Shown here in pieces: positions 53,570-63,530 of a DNA stretch of 64,000 nucleotides. The stretch is from Pictodentalium vernedei (taxonomy: Eukaryota > Mollusca > Scaphopoda > Dentaliida > Dentaliidae). The stretch covers positions 144,316,344 through 144,380,343 of the forward strand of contig CM062296.1 of NCBI GenBank assembly GCA_031216915.1, written 5' to 3'. The number at the start of each line of letters is the position of its first letter. The first letter of the stretch is position 1. The notes under the pieces were generated by a model. It was not told where the DNA came from. It made no database searches and saw only the letters and a list, made by a program, of their open reading frames with translations. Made by a program: the position numbers and the translations under genes.

Positions 53570-53935
53570 CAGTGGGTATCACTTAATTGGTGGCTCAGTG
53601 ATTATGGCATTGAACTTAAACCGAAAGGTCCATAGTTCGATCCCCACCTGGAGTAATTGTCCTTGTATCCTTGGGCAAGTCACTTAATCCTGATTGCCCA
53701 TATGGTGGGGCACATTGGCGCTGTGTACTAAGGCACACAGCATGTCGATGGTGCACTTGTCTTCAACCAATGCTAACCTTGCTAGCGCTGAGTGGTTCTC
53801 TCTGGGTATTCCGGCTTGCATCACCGTAAAATAGTCTGACTCGAGGTGACCCTGGCTGTCGAATGTGTCGTTAAATCCCATAAAAAATCATTTAATTGGA
53901 TATTGCATACTTGAATAACCCTATGAATTATGCAA
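53570..53935. mobile_element. D6: D MITE left part, split by K16
   Basis: TA|CAGTGGGTATCACTTAATTGG, interrupted, then TATTGCATACTTGAATAACCC. No core or right end follows. Confidence 0.65.
53591..53886 (+). mobile_element. K16 SINE nested in D6
   Basis: 13-bp duplication ATCACTTAATTGG/ATCATTTAATTGG (53578-53590, 53887-53899; one mismatch). Head TGGCTCAGTGATTATGGCATT of the third type, B box AGTTCGATCC. The 3' end CGTTAAATCCCATAAAAA has lost the AATA units. Confidence 0.85.
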
Positions 53936-54156
53936 CATGCCTCAAATTTGGTGGTCTTCAATGTATAGTCACAAGCTCCATCCATGTGTCTGAATGTCAG
54001 TTTATCCATAGAAATGTTTCTGTCTTAACAACTCCAGCACCAGTAGTCCAAGTTAAAGGTCCTACAGGGTTCCCACTCAGATGAAAAGTCTGTCAGTTTC
54101 AGACTCTTCTTTGAGAAGTGCTTGAATTTGTTTCTATCCTTGAAAAGTACTTGATA
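53936..54156. other. Unassigned sequence
   Basis: CCTTGAAAAGTACTTGA at 54140 recurs on the far side of K17 and belongs to its target site. Confidence 0.35.
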
Positions 54157-54169
54157 TTCCACCACTTCG

Positions 54170-54535
54170 GGAGCGCGGTGCTTCAGTGGCAGACTGTTGG
54201 ACTTCTATGCTAGAGGTCCCGAGTTCGATCCCCAACCGGGACGATCCACGTTGTGTCCTTGGGCAAGGCACTTTATCCCGGTTGCCTACATGGGGGCACA
54301 ATGACGCCGTGTACTAAGGTGTACTGCACGTCGATGGTGCACATGTCTTCAAACGCTGTAACCCTGCTTGAGCGGAGCTTGAAAAGAGTTTGAATGTTGA
54401 GGAGCTGACAGTTGCTCGTCGTTGCTCGGTGGTTCTCTCCGGGTATTCCGGCTTCCTCCACCCGTAAAACTCTCATGGTCACAATTAGCCATTGTGCATA
54501 AGTATGTGACCTTAAACACCAATAAATAAATAAAT
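54170..54535 (+). mobile_element. K17 SINE, complete
   Basis: GGGAGCGCGGTGCTTCAGTG head (TAGACTGTTGGAC type); tail CACCAATAAATAAATAA. Imperfect duplication ATTCCACCACTTC/ATTCTACCACCTTC. Confidence 0.85.
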
Positions 54536-54721
54536 AATTCTACCACCTTCCTTGAAAAGTACTTTAATTCAGAGTTTACATATAACCTCTGAGACAAGAA
54601 GTTTCATGATAACCCATCTCGTCTGGTGTGCGTTTAGACCATTGCAGTTTTATTTAATGTGTTTCTGTCAGTAATCTGATAATGAGCTGTGATGTAATAC
54701 ACTGTTGGAAAGGGCTCGGAG

Positions 54722-54969
54722 AATTAATTGAATAAAAAATCTTATAATATGTTGAGAAATGTGTCTATTTGGCCTCAGTGTATCCAGTACAGGCATTTAA
54801 TCTATTATATCTTGTTTGACAGAGCTCCATGAGCTCTGTCAAACAAGATAAAATGAATGCTCAGTTTATCTCTAGCATAAAGGAAAGTGACCATATCCTT
54901 GTTAATTGAATAACCTTTTAATTGAATTTTTATTGGGAATGTGGCTATTCAATTAACAAGGTTCTACTG
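54722..54969. mobile_element. D5: D MITE, left half deleted
   Basis: Perfect core CTTGTTTGACAGAGCTC/CAT/GAGCTCTGTC (54811-54848) and right end AGGTTCTACTG|TA. Confidence 0.75.
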
Positions 54970-55057
54970 TATCAGTGGAAACCCTGGTCCTATGGCATGG
55001 TGATAAATATTTGCAGCTTGACATTTTGATATTTAAATATTTGTGTGCAGATTGCTA

Positions 55058-55282
55058 ATATTTTTTATACCACCAGTGGGGATACAGGATTTGCCTTGTC
55101 CATCCATCCGTCTGTCCGTCTGTCTGTCCATCCGTGTGTCCAAAAATTCAATCATGAAGAACTTGTAAAGTACTTTGTGAGTGACTTGATATTTGGTATG
55201 CAAGTGTATCCTATTGCTGTATACTCATAGTGAAATGCAGGTGACGTTCGAGATTTTATTGCCAGAGTTATTATTACCTTTT
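55058..55282 (+). repeat. T-type repeat, copy 1 of a local trio
   Basis: TTTTTTATACCACCAGTGGG head, CCATCC/GTCC run, body AAAATTCAATCATGAAGAAC and GATATTTGGTATGCAAGTG, end CGAGATTTTATTGCCAGAGT. The body recurs at 56804-56935 and 57389-57515. Confidence 0.7.
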
Positions 55283-55283
55283 T

Positions 55284-56606
55284 AGCTCACCTGAGTGAAG
55301 CTCAAGGGGAGCTTAACTGATCGCTTTCTGTCCGTCGTTAACTTTACATTATCGACTTCTTCTCACGAACTGCTGGACCAAATTCAACAAAATTTGCTGT
55401 GCATGTTCCCTGTCATATGTCAATTCAAGTTTGTTCAAATCAAGTTGACCCGCCCCTTAGTAGGGCCACGCCCAAAAAGTGTGCTTAAATCTTAAAAAAT
55501 CTTCTTCTCATGAACCATCAGTAGCAGAGACTTGATATTTGGTGTGCAGCTTCCTTTTGAGGTTTAGACTCAGATTTGTTCAAGAGAAGTTCGAGGAGCT
55601 ATATTTGCCTTTGTTATAGGAGGGGCAAGAATTTTTGCCCTGCCCAAAATTTGTATTTTCCAAACCGAGAGGCAGATTTGAACCAAATTTGGTATGAGGG
55701 CTTATTGGGTCATAAGTACTTAATTTATGACAAAATTTTTTTCTCATCGCCCCATGGGAACCGTAGGAGCTAAAAATAGAAAAAAAAATTAAATTCCCAT
55801 ATCTCCAAAACTACACGGCACTGAGAATTCTTATTTGGTGTAAAGCTTCCTTAGGACCAACAGAATGGAATGGTAAAAAAAAATTGCTATCGGTTTTATC
55901 ATGGGGTACTTTTTTGGGACTTTGAAAAAAGTTCTGAGTCAGCATTTTTTAACACTGTGGGTAATGGGAAAAACATTTAACACTACTTTTCTCCCGAACC
56001 ACTGCTCCAAAAGCTTTCAAATTTCACATATAACATCTTTGGAAGATTGTTTCACATGTTTATTGAAATCAATTCCCTGGGTCCATATTTGGGCTGTCTA
56101 TGGGAGCCCAAATGTTTAAATTAGTGCAGTATGAGGAATATTCTTTAAAAATCTTCTTCTTCAGATCTACCAATAAGAATATTTTGATATTTGGTATGCA
56201 GCATCCTTAGAGGGGTGAGATTCAAGTTTGTTCAAGCCAAGTTCCTGGGTTCATATTTAGGCTGAAAATCTGGGTTTTTTTATGTGTTTCAGTCAATTTT
56301 AAGAAAAAAAATTTTTTTTTTTTTTACTCTGAAAATTTGGGGGCCGGGTGGGACTTGGAAAATTTCTGAACAAAAATAAAAAAAAATCTGTTTTTTATGC
56401 GTTTATCTCAGTTTTGGGACGTAAAAGTGCAGGAACTGAAAATAGAAGGAAAATCCTGTGCATTGTGTGGGCACAACAGCTTCATCTAGTTGGTATATGC
56501 TTTTCTTAGGAGGGGCGTATGCAGCTTATTCAAGTCAAGTCCCTGGTTTGATATTTAGACTACCATGTCAGGTGAGCGCCCTCAGGCCCCCTGGGGCCTC
56601 TTGTTT
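55284..56606 (+). repeat. F3: complete hairpin-headed F repeat, 1.32 kb
   Basis: Head AGCTCACCTGAGTGAAGC/TCAAGGGGAGCT, GTCCGTCG, diverged body units (TGATATTTGGTGTGCAGC; GATATTTGGTATGCAGC), tail CAGGTGAGCGCC then GGCCTCTTGTTTGG. Confidence 0.75.
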
Positions 56607-57550
56607 GGACTTAGAATTTGTCCGCCTTGAAATTAATTCATGAATAGCTTGCAGAGTATTCAATGGAATGACTTCATATTTGATGTGCAACTCTATCTTA
56701 TTGATGTCTACCCACAGTACAAGGTCTGTCTGTCCGTCCATCCATCTGTACGTCCATCTGTCCGTCCGTCCGTCCATCCATCCATCTGTCCATCCATCCA
56801 TCCTGAAATTCAATCATGAATAACTTGTAAAGTACTTGGTTGAGTGACTTGATATTTGGTATGCAAGTGTATCCTATTGCTGTATACCTATAGTGAAATG
56901 CAGGTGTCATTCGAGATTTTATTGCCAGAGTCATTGCCCGTCCATCCATCAGTCTGTGTGTCCATCCATCTGTCTGAATGTGCTATAATATGGGATGTAT
57001 GAGTTTGGGTTTTTTTTACCAGACAGGCATTATGAGCTTACTTCCAGATTATGAGCTTACGTACAAATATTATGAGGTTAATGTCTAAAATATGAGACTT
57101 ATGAGGCAAGAATCGATTTGTAGCGATTTTGGGGGGTTTATGTTAAGGTTTATGGTCAATTAATGGCTGGGGTTAGTGTTTCCCCTTCTTCAGGTTTATC
57201 TTGGGGGATCTAACCATGTCTATGCCCCCCAAAAAATTTCCGAAGAAACTACTTTTTAGTGGTTGTCCGAATGTTTTAAAATGATCAATTTTTCTGCAAA
57301 AAATTAAGCCCACAACTCCTGTTTTAAGAATGTAAGTCTGTCTGTCCATCCATCAGTTCATCCATCCATCCATCCATCCATCCGTCCCGAAATTCAATCA
57401 TGATTACCTTATAAAGTACTTGGTTGAGTGACTTTATATTTGGTATGCAAGTGTATCCTATTGCTGTATACCCATAGTGAAATGCAGGTGTCATTCAAGA
57501 TTTTATTGCCAGAGTCATTGCCCTTTACGGACATAGAATTTATTTGCCTA
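56607..57550 (+). repeat. T-type repeats, copies 2 and 3
   Basis: Two (GTCC/ATCC)n runs (56724-56800 and 57340-57385) each precede the TTCAATCATGA body and the CCATAGTGAAATGCAGGTG end. Between them is a GAGCTTAC/GAGGTTA-rich spacer (57025-57110). Confidence 0.65.
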
Positions 57551-58061
57551 TAGTCAAACTTGCATTGTTAAATAAGCGGGAGTATCTTTTTGTGACACTT
57601 TATTTTCCTTTCGGAGTATCAAAAGGAAGCACCTATACAATGTGCTAACATTTTTTTAAAAATTGACTTGATAGCAATCTTTATTTTGGGTTGGCCAGCA
57701 CATTGCGGGGGTATTTCATTAGCTGTGCTTACGAACAGGTCTAGTTTTAAAATCTATTCTGCAACTTTGTTTTTTTTTCATAGGTGAATGCCCTGTGGTG
57801 ACCTTTCATGCTTTGGTATATTTTGTATACTCCCATCAAAGGAGTCGGAAGATAAAAAAAATAATAATTTTGCCATTTTAATCCTTATTTTGAAATTATG
57901 AAAATGAAAAGAAGAGAGATTAGAAAAGTTTGATGAACTGTGTTGTGTTATAAATTAGTTGAAATAGCTAACCTCCACTAAATTAGTTGTGTACTTAAGA
58001 ACTAATTTAATCCACTAATAACAAGATATTAATTGAAAATGTTTTCATTTTTGGAATTCAC
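57551..58061. other. Unassigned sequence
   Basis: Includes GGTGAATGCCCTGTGGTGAC and CTGGGTTGGCCAGCACATTGC, possibly the end of a further T copy; nothing else seen. Confidence 0.35.
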
Positions 58062-58064
58062 TTA

Positions 58065-58479
58065 GGCCTAAAAAAATACAAAATCTGTTTCTCAGGCCCT
58101 CCCGCATGGTTCTTTTGGCTGTCGCATACTCTCTTTTTATAACCAATTTAAACTTTTTTAATTAATATATATTAATTAATATTAAATGGTTTATGTCTGA
58201 TATTTTACCCAAGTTAAAAAAATTGATGAATTTGTCCCTTGAGTGCAAGAAGGCTTTGCAATGCTTTAGCATTGCAAAGCCTTCTTGCACTCAAGGGATG
58301 AAATACACCACCACCCATGCTATTCTGTAGATTATGAGGCCTAAAACTTGAACCAAGAACATGAACTTTTGATGGCAAAGAAGTATTTACTGAAATAACA
58401 AATAACATAAAAAAACGCTCGCCCGCATGCAATTTCACAAATAATGGCCTGAGAAACAGAAGATCTACTTTGTATGGCC
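58065..58479 (+). mobile_element. E5: complete Harbinger-like MITE, 415 bp
   Basis: TTA duplication (58062-58064, 58480-58482). GGCCTAAAAAAATACAAAAT to TTTGTATGGCC; core AAGGCTTTGCAATGC/TTTA/GCATTGCAAAGCCTT. Confidence 0.88.
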
Positions 58480-58528
58480 TTAAAAAGCCTTTCTGCAATC
58501 CATTTCAATGCAGTCTCATTAGATGAGT

Positions 58529-58816
58529 TTAACTGGTTGAATGCTATTTTTTTTTTCAAAGGTGACTTGAAACATGGGGATGTTTTCTCAAAGATACCAT
58601 GCTGCTTGCAAGAGTAGCCTCAGTTTAGCAAAATTTTGTTCATAAATAATCGTTATTACAAGTAATTCAATAAATTGTAACCAAACAATTTTATATGTAT
58701 AAAAATGTTCATCTGATGAGCAAACAAGCATTTGCCTAATGTGTAAAGTCACTAAAGTGGCTTCCAGCACTTTTAAATTGAGTCCTGATAATTGCTCCGG
58801 GCACTCAACCAGTTAA
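58529..58816. mobile_element. B4: TTAA MITE (B), core lost
   Basis: TTAACTGGTTGAATGCT to GGCACTCAACCAGTTAA. The middle resembles B3 (CACTAAAGTGGCTTCCAG) and lacks the GGAGAGTGC hairpin. Confidence 0.7.
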
Positions 58817-58869
58817 ATGCTTCTTCAGAATATTACTGCCTGGTTTTGGCCATTATGTTGGTTAAAGGT

Positions 58870-59530
58870 TTGCTATCGATGAGATTTACACTAAGGCTGC
58901 ACAGTGCACAGGGTTCATTACTCAGTTAACCCTTTACCAAATGTAACGACCAAAACCGGCCAGCGCTATTCTAAAAAATCGCCAATTAATTTTCATTATT
59001 TTTTCATTTTTTGTCTCAAAAACATAGGTTATGACCCCTCGTTTGAATGAGTTTGTCGTGCACATTCCAATGAGGGGTCATAACCTATGTTTTTGAGACA
59101 AAAAATGAAAAAAGTAGTTATTCAAGAATTTGTTTTGCAAGTGTCGTCTGCTTTTTATGTTAGGTAAAGGGTTAATAATGTTAATTTTTTATAACCATAA
59201 AGTGTGACTAACCCTGTGCAGTTCACAGGGTTAGTCATACTTTCTGGTTATAAAATATGGGTAATTACCACATCACACATACTACATGAAAATGTTCACT
59301 TAGTAGGGCTGTGCATGCACAGGGTTAGTCTCAAGATAGAGATGATATTATTTTTAGCAGAAAAAAAAGATTGACTAACCCTGTTCGTTGCATGGAGTTA
59401 GTTGGTAATCCAACATACAATGGTCGACCATAGGCACTGCGCAGAATTAGTTGACAGGCAGCCATATCATACTCTACATGAAAATATACATTGACCAAGG
59501 CTGTAAAATTGTGCAGAGTTAGTTGGTTAC
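58870..59530. repeat. R: iterated inverted motif TGCACAGGGTTAGT
   Basis: Variants at 58889-58915, 59208-59242 (perfect hairpin GACTAACCCTGTG/CACAGGGTTAGTC inside a 60-bp palindrome), 59305-59330, 59373-59402, 59434-59455 and 59495-59525. Spacing 60-110 bp after removing P1i. Confidence 0.6.
58926..59175 (-). mobile_element. P1i: complete P1 MITE
   Basis: TTAA at both ends, sits inside R. The core centre is changed (GAATGAGTTTGTCGTGCACATTC). Confidence 0.8.
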
Positions 59531-59585
59531 ACGGGGTGCGGGAATCAAGGAACTAATGGTCTTGTACTGGGTTGTGGACATTTAT

Positions 59586-59828
59586 TTAACCCTTTACCCA
59601 ATGTAATGGCCAAAACCGGTCAACGCTATTCTCAAAAATCGCCAGTTAATTTTCATTATATTTTTCATTTTTTGTCTCAAAAACATAGGTCAAGACCTCT
59701 CTTTGGAACGAGCTCCTTGAGCTCGTTCCAAAGAGGGGTCATAACCTATGTTTTTGAGACAAAAAATTAGTTATTCAGGAATTTTGTTTGTAAGTGTTGT
59801 CTGCTTTTCATGTTAGGTAAAGGGTTAA
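59586..59828 (-). mobile_element. P1j: complete P1 MITE
   Basis: TTAA at both ends; core CTTTGGAACGAGCTC/CTT/GAGCTCGTTCCAAAG perfect. The base pair differing from P1h is changed on both arms. Confidence 0.85.
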
Positions 59829-60250
59829 TGTAAATTCCCAAAATGAAAACATATTCTATTTTCAATTAATAGCTTGTTTAATGTAGACTTTGACCTTCTA
59901 GAAATAATAATATTGAACTGAATTCATAGAATTTTAGTTCACATTAATGTAGCCGTGCTCCAGCAGGTCTAACAAATGTTTGACCAATAATGTTTAAAAA
60001 AAAAAAAAACTAATTAAACTTAAATAATGCTTAATAAAACTTACAAATATGCGGCTTCACCTGTGTGTAATATGCCTTGTAACATATCAACCATCCACTT
60101 GCTGTAGATTCATTTGTAACTCTTTCCAATTTATTGACACTGCCCACTTATGACATTTATTTGAACACTAAGTACAAAATACATGGACACGCTTTTACTG
60201 TGTTGTGTGATCTCTACCTTATAACACCATCAAACCCTAACCATCAGATT
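59829..60250. other. Unassigned sequence
   Basis: Nothing recognised. Confidence 0.35.
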
Positions 60251-60498
60251 TTAACCCTTTACCCAACGCGGATGATATCAAAATTTATTATTTTAAATAT
60301 CATTTTTTTAATTTTTCGAAAAATTTCAACAAAACCATATCACGTGACCCCTCGTTGGAACGAGCTCGATGAGCTTGTTCCAACGAGGGGTCACATGATA
60401 TGGTTTTGTTGAAATGTTTTGAAAAATAATATTTTTTCAACTGCTGACGTTGCATATTACGCGGGCGGATGCGGTCGATTCGTTGGGTAAAGGGTTAA
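60251..60498. mobile_element. P2c: complete P2 MITE, 248 bp
   Basis: TTAACCCTTTACCCAACGC to GTTGGGTAAAGGGTTAA; core CGTTGGAACGAGCTC/GAT/GAGCTTGTTCCAACG. Confidence 0.85.
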
Positions 60499-60546
60499 AT
60501 AATCAAATGTGCTTCCTATAGTTAAACAAGTTATTGAGATAAATTG

Positions 60547-60660
60547 ATCGTAACATGGTCTGAGGTTTGCGGCTCAGATCTTACGTTCAGCTGAGACGCA
60601 AAGGGTTGAGGTTGAACATAAGCTCTGAGCTGCAAACCTCAGACCAAGTTACCATCAATG
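60547..60660. repeat. Foldback, ~40-bp imperfect arms
   Basis: TGGTCTGAGGTTTGCGGCTC pairs with GAGCTGCAAACCTCAGACCA, extended by GATCGTAAC/GTTACCATC. Confidence 0.8.
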
Positions 60661-61295
60661 CATCACAATAACGTATATGTTCCAATAAGACCCTACCCAT
60701 GGCCTAAAACCCACATCGTGAAATGAACAAGGCAACTTGAATAAACAAGGCAACTTTAACGATAACAAATTTAGTAAATAAACATCTTGTGCACCCCTTG
60801 ACATCACTGGACAACAAAAAATCAACTTTGATAGAGATAAGGTTATTCCATCTCTGTTCAAATCATGAACCTATATGTGGGTTGTGAGGATAAATTCATA
60901 GAATGATCACTGGCCTTGAAAAATACAATTTTATAAGCACTTTGAATCTCCTCCCATTATGATCATCTTTTCAAATATTTCATGTGGTGATGTCCTACAG
61001 TAGCATCCGTAAACATAGAAAAAACTAAACGAGAGCTCATCCAATCAGAGGATTTTAGTCTTATTGGAACATATTAAGATGTTTATTCAAATAAACTTTA
61101 CAAGTGTTTATTGGTGGAAAATATTGAATTTTTGTGCCTCCAAGTCCTGAGAAGGACATCGGTTGGTAGGTAATGTCTAGAGATAATCTTGAAGCAGGTT
61201 AGACAAAAAATGAATGCATCCTGTTTTGTTTGTCATCTTACCCTACCCATAGCCCAAAAACCACATCCCTTAGTCCTTGACCAAACACAACTAGA
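60661..61295. other. Unassigned sequence
   Basis: CCTACCCATGGCCTAAAACC (60690) and CCTACCCATAGCCCAAAAAC (61242) recur in direct orientation; no element defined. Confidence 0.4.
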
Positions 61296-61512
61296 ACTCT
61301 TGCAAAACAATTTTTTGAATAACTGAAATGTTTATTTTTTGCTACAAAAAAGATACCTCATGGCCCTGAATTGGACTTCACTTGCTCCAGAAAAGAAGCC
61401 ATAACCAATGTTTTGGATTCAAAAATTGAGAAAACATTCAAATTTCAATGGCTATATTTTTGTGAATAGTTCCAGACAGATGTGGATGTTTTCTTTGGTA
61501 AAGGCCTAAAAA
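61296..61512 (+). mobile_element. P1k: very diverged P1 MITE
   Basis: Order of P1 landmarks is kept (CTTGCAAAACAATTTTTTG; ATGGCCCTGAATTGGAC; CCATAACCAATGTTTTGG; TTTTTGTGAATAG; GGTAAAGG) but TTAA ends and core pairing are gone. Confidence 0.5.
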
Positions 61513-61557
61513 CTGGTGCATTACAGGTGCTCTGTGGACAATATTTACTGAAGTGGT

Positions 61558-61735
61558 TTAACTCCTTAAATGCTGCTGGCGGATATCCCTTCCCAGGACA
61601 GGATTTCTCTTGCCACCGAAATTTGTATAATTTTGGCATATTTAGGCCATTTTTCCACTTGTGAATTGAATGGATGATATCTTCAGTTAAATTGAGATGA
61701 ATGTTTCATCAAATCTAGTCATGGCTGCTTCATAC
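61558..61735. mobile_element. I2: I MITE left arm
   Basis: TTAACTCCTTAAATGCTG to TCAAATCTAGTCATGGCTGC; stops at the core centre, the right arm missing. Confidence 0.65.
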
Positions 61736-62137
61736 ACACAGACGACTCTTGATACAGTTGGGATGTCCCTTTACCCACAAATGTTTACAGATATTGTATT
61801 GTGCCCCAGTTATAGATATTCCAATCAATAAGTATTAAATTCACCTTGAAAACACAACACAATTAGTTGAACTATGCAACAAACTCATAAAACTACAGGT
61901 AAGGTTTCATTCATAATGCTAAATGTCATCAAAGATTTGGTTAAATCAAGGCTGGATTGAGAATTATGTCTTGTATTGATTCAAAGAAAATGAATGTTCA
62001 TCAAATCAGTCACCTTCAATCAGATCAGGCCTCTCCGTAAGAAAAAATCAGGGGTGTGTGTAGGAGCTCTTCTAGTAGAATGATTAGTGAGTGGCGTGTT
62101 GCTCTCCTTCTGGTCATTAAAGCGAGTGGATTCCAAC
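61736..62137. other. Unassigned sequence
   Basis: Shares TTATAGATATTCCAATCA with 19220, suggesting that the same unnamed repeat follows I at both places. Confidence 0.4.
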
Positions 62138-62321
62138 AATGGGAAAAAGCTCGTTTAACTTTTAATGGAGTGGACAATTTATTGGTCTCTAGAGTCTAAA
62201 TGTGTGCAAGTTTCCAATCTGACATACATGGCAATGGCATGTATGTCAGATTGGAAACCTGCACACATCTAGACTCTAGAGACCAATAAATTGTCCATTA
62301 AAACAAGCTTTTTCCCATGCA
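62138..62321. repeat. Foldback, ~85-bp arms
   Basis: ACAATTTATTGGTCTCTAGAG / CTCTAGAGACCAATAAATTGT and CCAATCTGACATACATG / CATGTATGTCAGATTGG, with outer CATTGGGAAAAAGC-type arms (CAATGGGAAAAAGC / GCTTTTTCCCATG). The longest near-perfect hairpin here outside the TTAA families. Confidence 0.85.
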
Positions 62322-62949
62322 GAGTTGCAGACACAATGGCACACTTCACATTGCCTTGAATGCAAATGGGGAGGGGGCGGGGGCAAGATTCAAGAGGGTT
62401 GTCAACTTGTCGGTTATCAAGGACACATCGTATACATTCATAGTATGATGTGTACCAGACTGCTACTGAGACATGAGTCGCGACAAAATACAGAATTGAA
62501 ATAGGAAATTAGAAGTCGACGTTGTGTAGGACTTCGCACTCAAAAGTTTAAATTAAAAATACTTCCGAATTTCCCGAGCGTTTTTGCTGTCAGTTTATTG
62601 TCAGACAGAATCCACATTTGCGATTATGGACTGAGTACTTCGACAGCTTGAGGCGAGTGCCAAGGAGCTCTCCTTAAAAAATGTTTAGGTGAGAACGAGG
62701 TGCACACGAGCAAACGCTCGCCTCGTATGGAGAGTCCTGAATCAGATGGAATATTTCAGTTGGTTAGAAAAGAGAACCGTAGGTTCGCTTTTGCAACCAA
62801 CTGAAATATGTCAACTGATTGAATCCAAACATTGCAATGGTCTATTTCAGGGCTCAGGCCTGATGACTTAATGAAGGCAATTTTCCTCACTCATTACAAC
62901 CAGCGCAAAATCAAAATAAGGAGAACCATAATGCCTTCCTGGCAGTACT
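62322..62949. other. Unassigned sequence with a foldback
   Basis: ATATTTCAGTTGGTTAGAAAA (62748) pairs with TTTTGCAACCAACTGAAATAT (62789). GAACGAGGTGCACACGAGC...GCTCGCCTCGT near 62693 is another short inverted pair. Confidence 0.5.
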
Positions 62950-63408
62950 TTAACTCTTTACATGGGAGTGCAGTGATAGACTGTTGGACTTCTGTGCTAG
63001 AGGTCCCGACTTCGGTCCCCGTCCAGGATGACCCACATTGTTTTCTTGGGCAAAGCACTTTATCCCGGTTGCCTACATGGGGGCACAATGATGCCGTGTA
63101 CTAAGGCGTACTGCACGTCGATGGTGCACATGTCTTCAACCGCTGTAACCCTGATTGAGCAGAGCTTGAACAGAGTTAGAATGTAGAGGAGCTGACAGTT
63201 GCTCGTCGTTGCTCGGTGGTTCTCTCTGGATACTCCCGCTTTCTCCACCCATAAAACTCTATGTAAATTGAATAGATTTTTTGCCAAATGATTTCTTGAG
63301 TTAAATTTAGATGATTTTTTCATAAAATCTAATCATGGCTGCCTCACAGCAGCCATGACTAGATTTGGTGAAAAATATTTTGAAAATACTCAGTGGGTAA
63401 AGAGTTAA
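62950..63408. mobile_element. I3: I MITE split by K18
   Basis: TTAA at 62950-62953 and 63405-63408. The left part is only about 12 bp before the SINE; the right part has core CATGGCTGCCTCACAGCAGCCATG. Confidence 0.7.
62963..63250 (+). mobile_element. K18 SINE, 3'-truncated
   Basis: GGGAGTGCAGTGATAGACTG head to CACCCATAAAACTC; lacks the shared tail and AATA units, with I3 sequence following directly. Confidence 0.75.
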
Positions 63409-63530
63409 GCCCTCAACTATTGGTCAGTGGAACACTCAAACCGACTAAAATAAAGTGAAATTGCTCTCCTGGACTAGAATAAGGAGGGCGATAATGGCCC
63501 TCTGGATTTTACAAACAATCAGGCCTGAGG

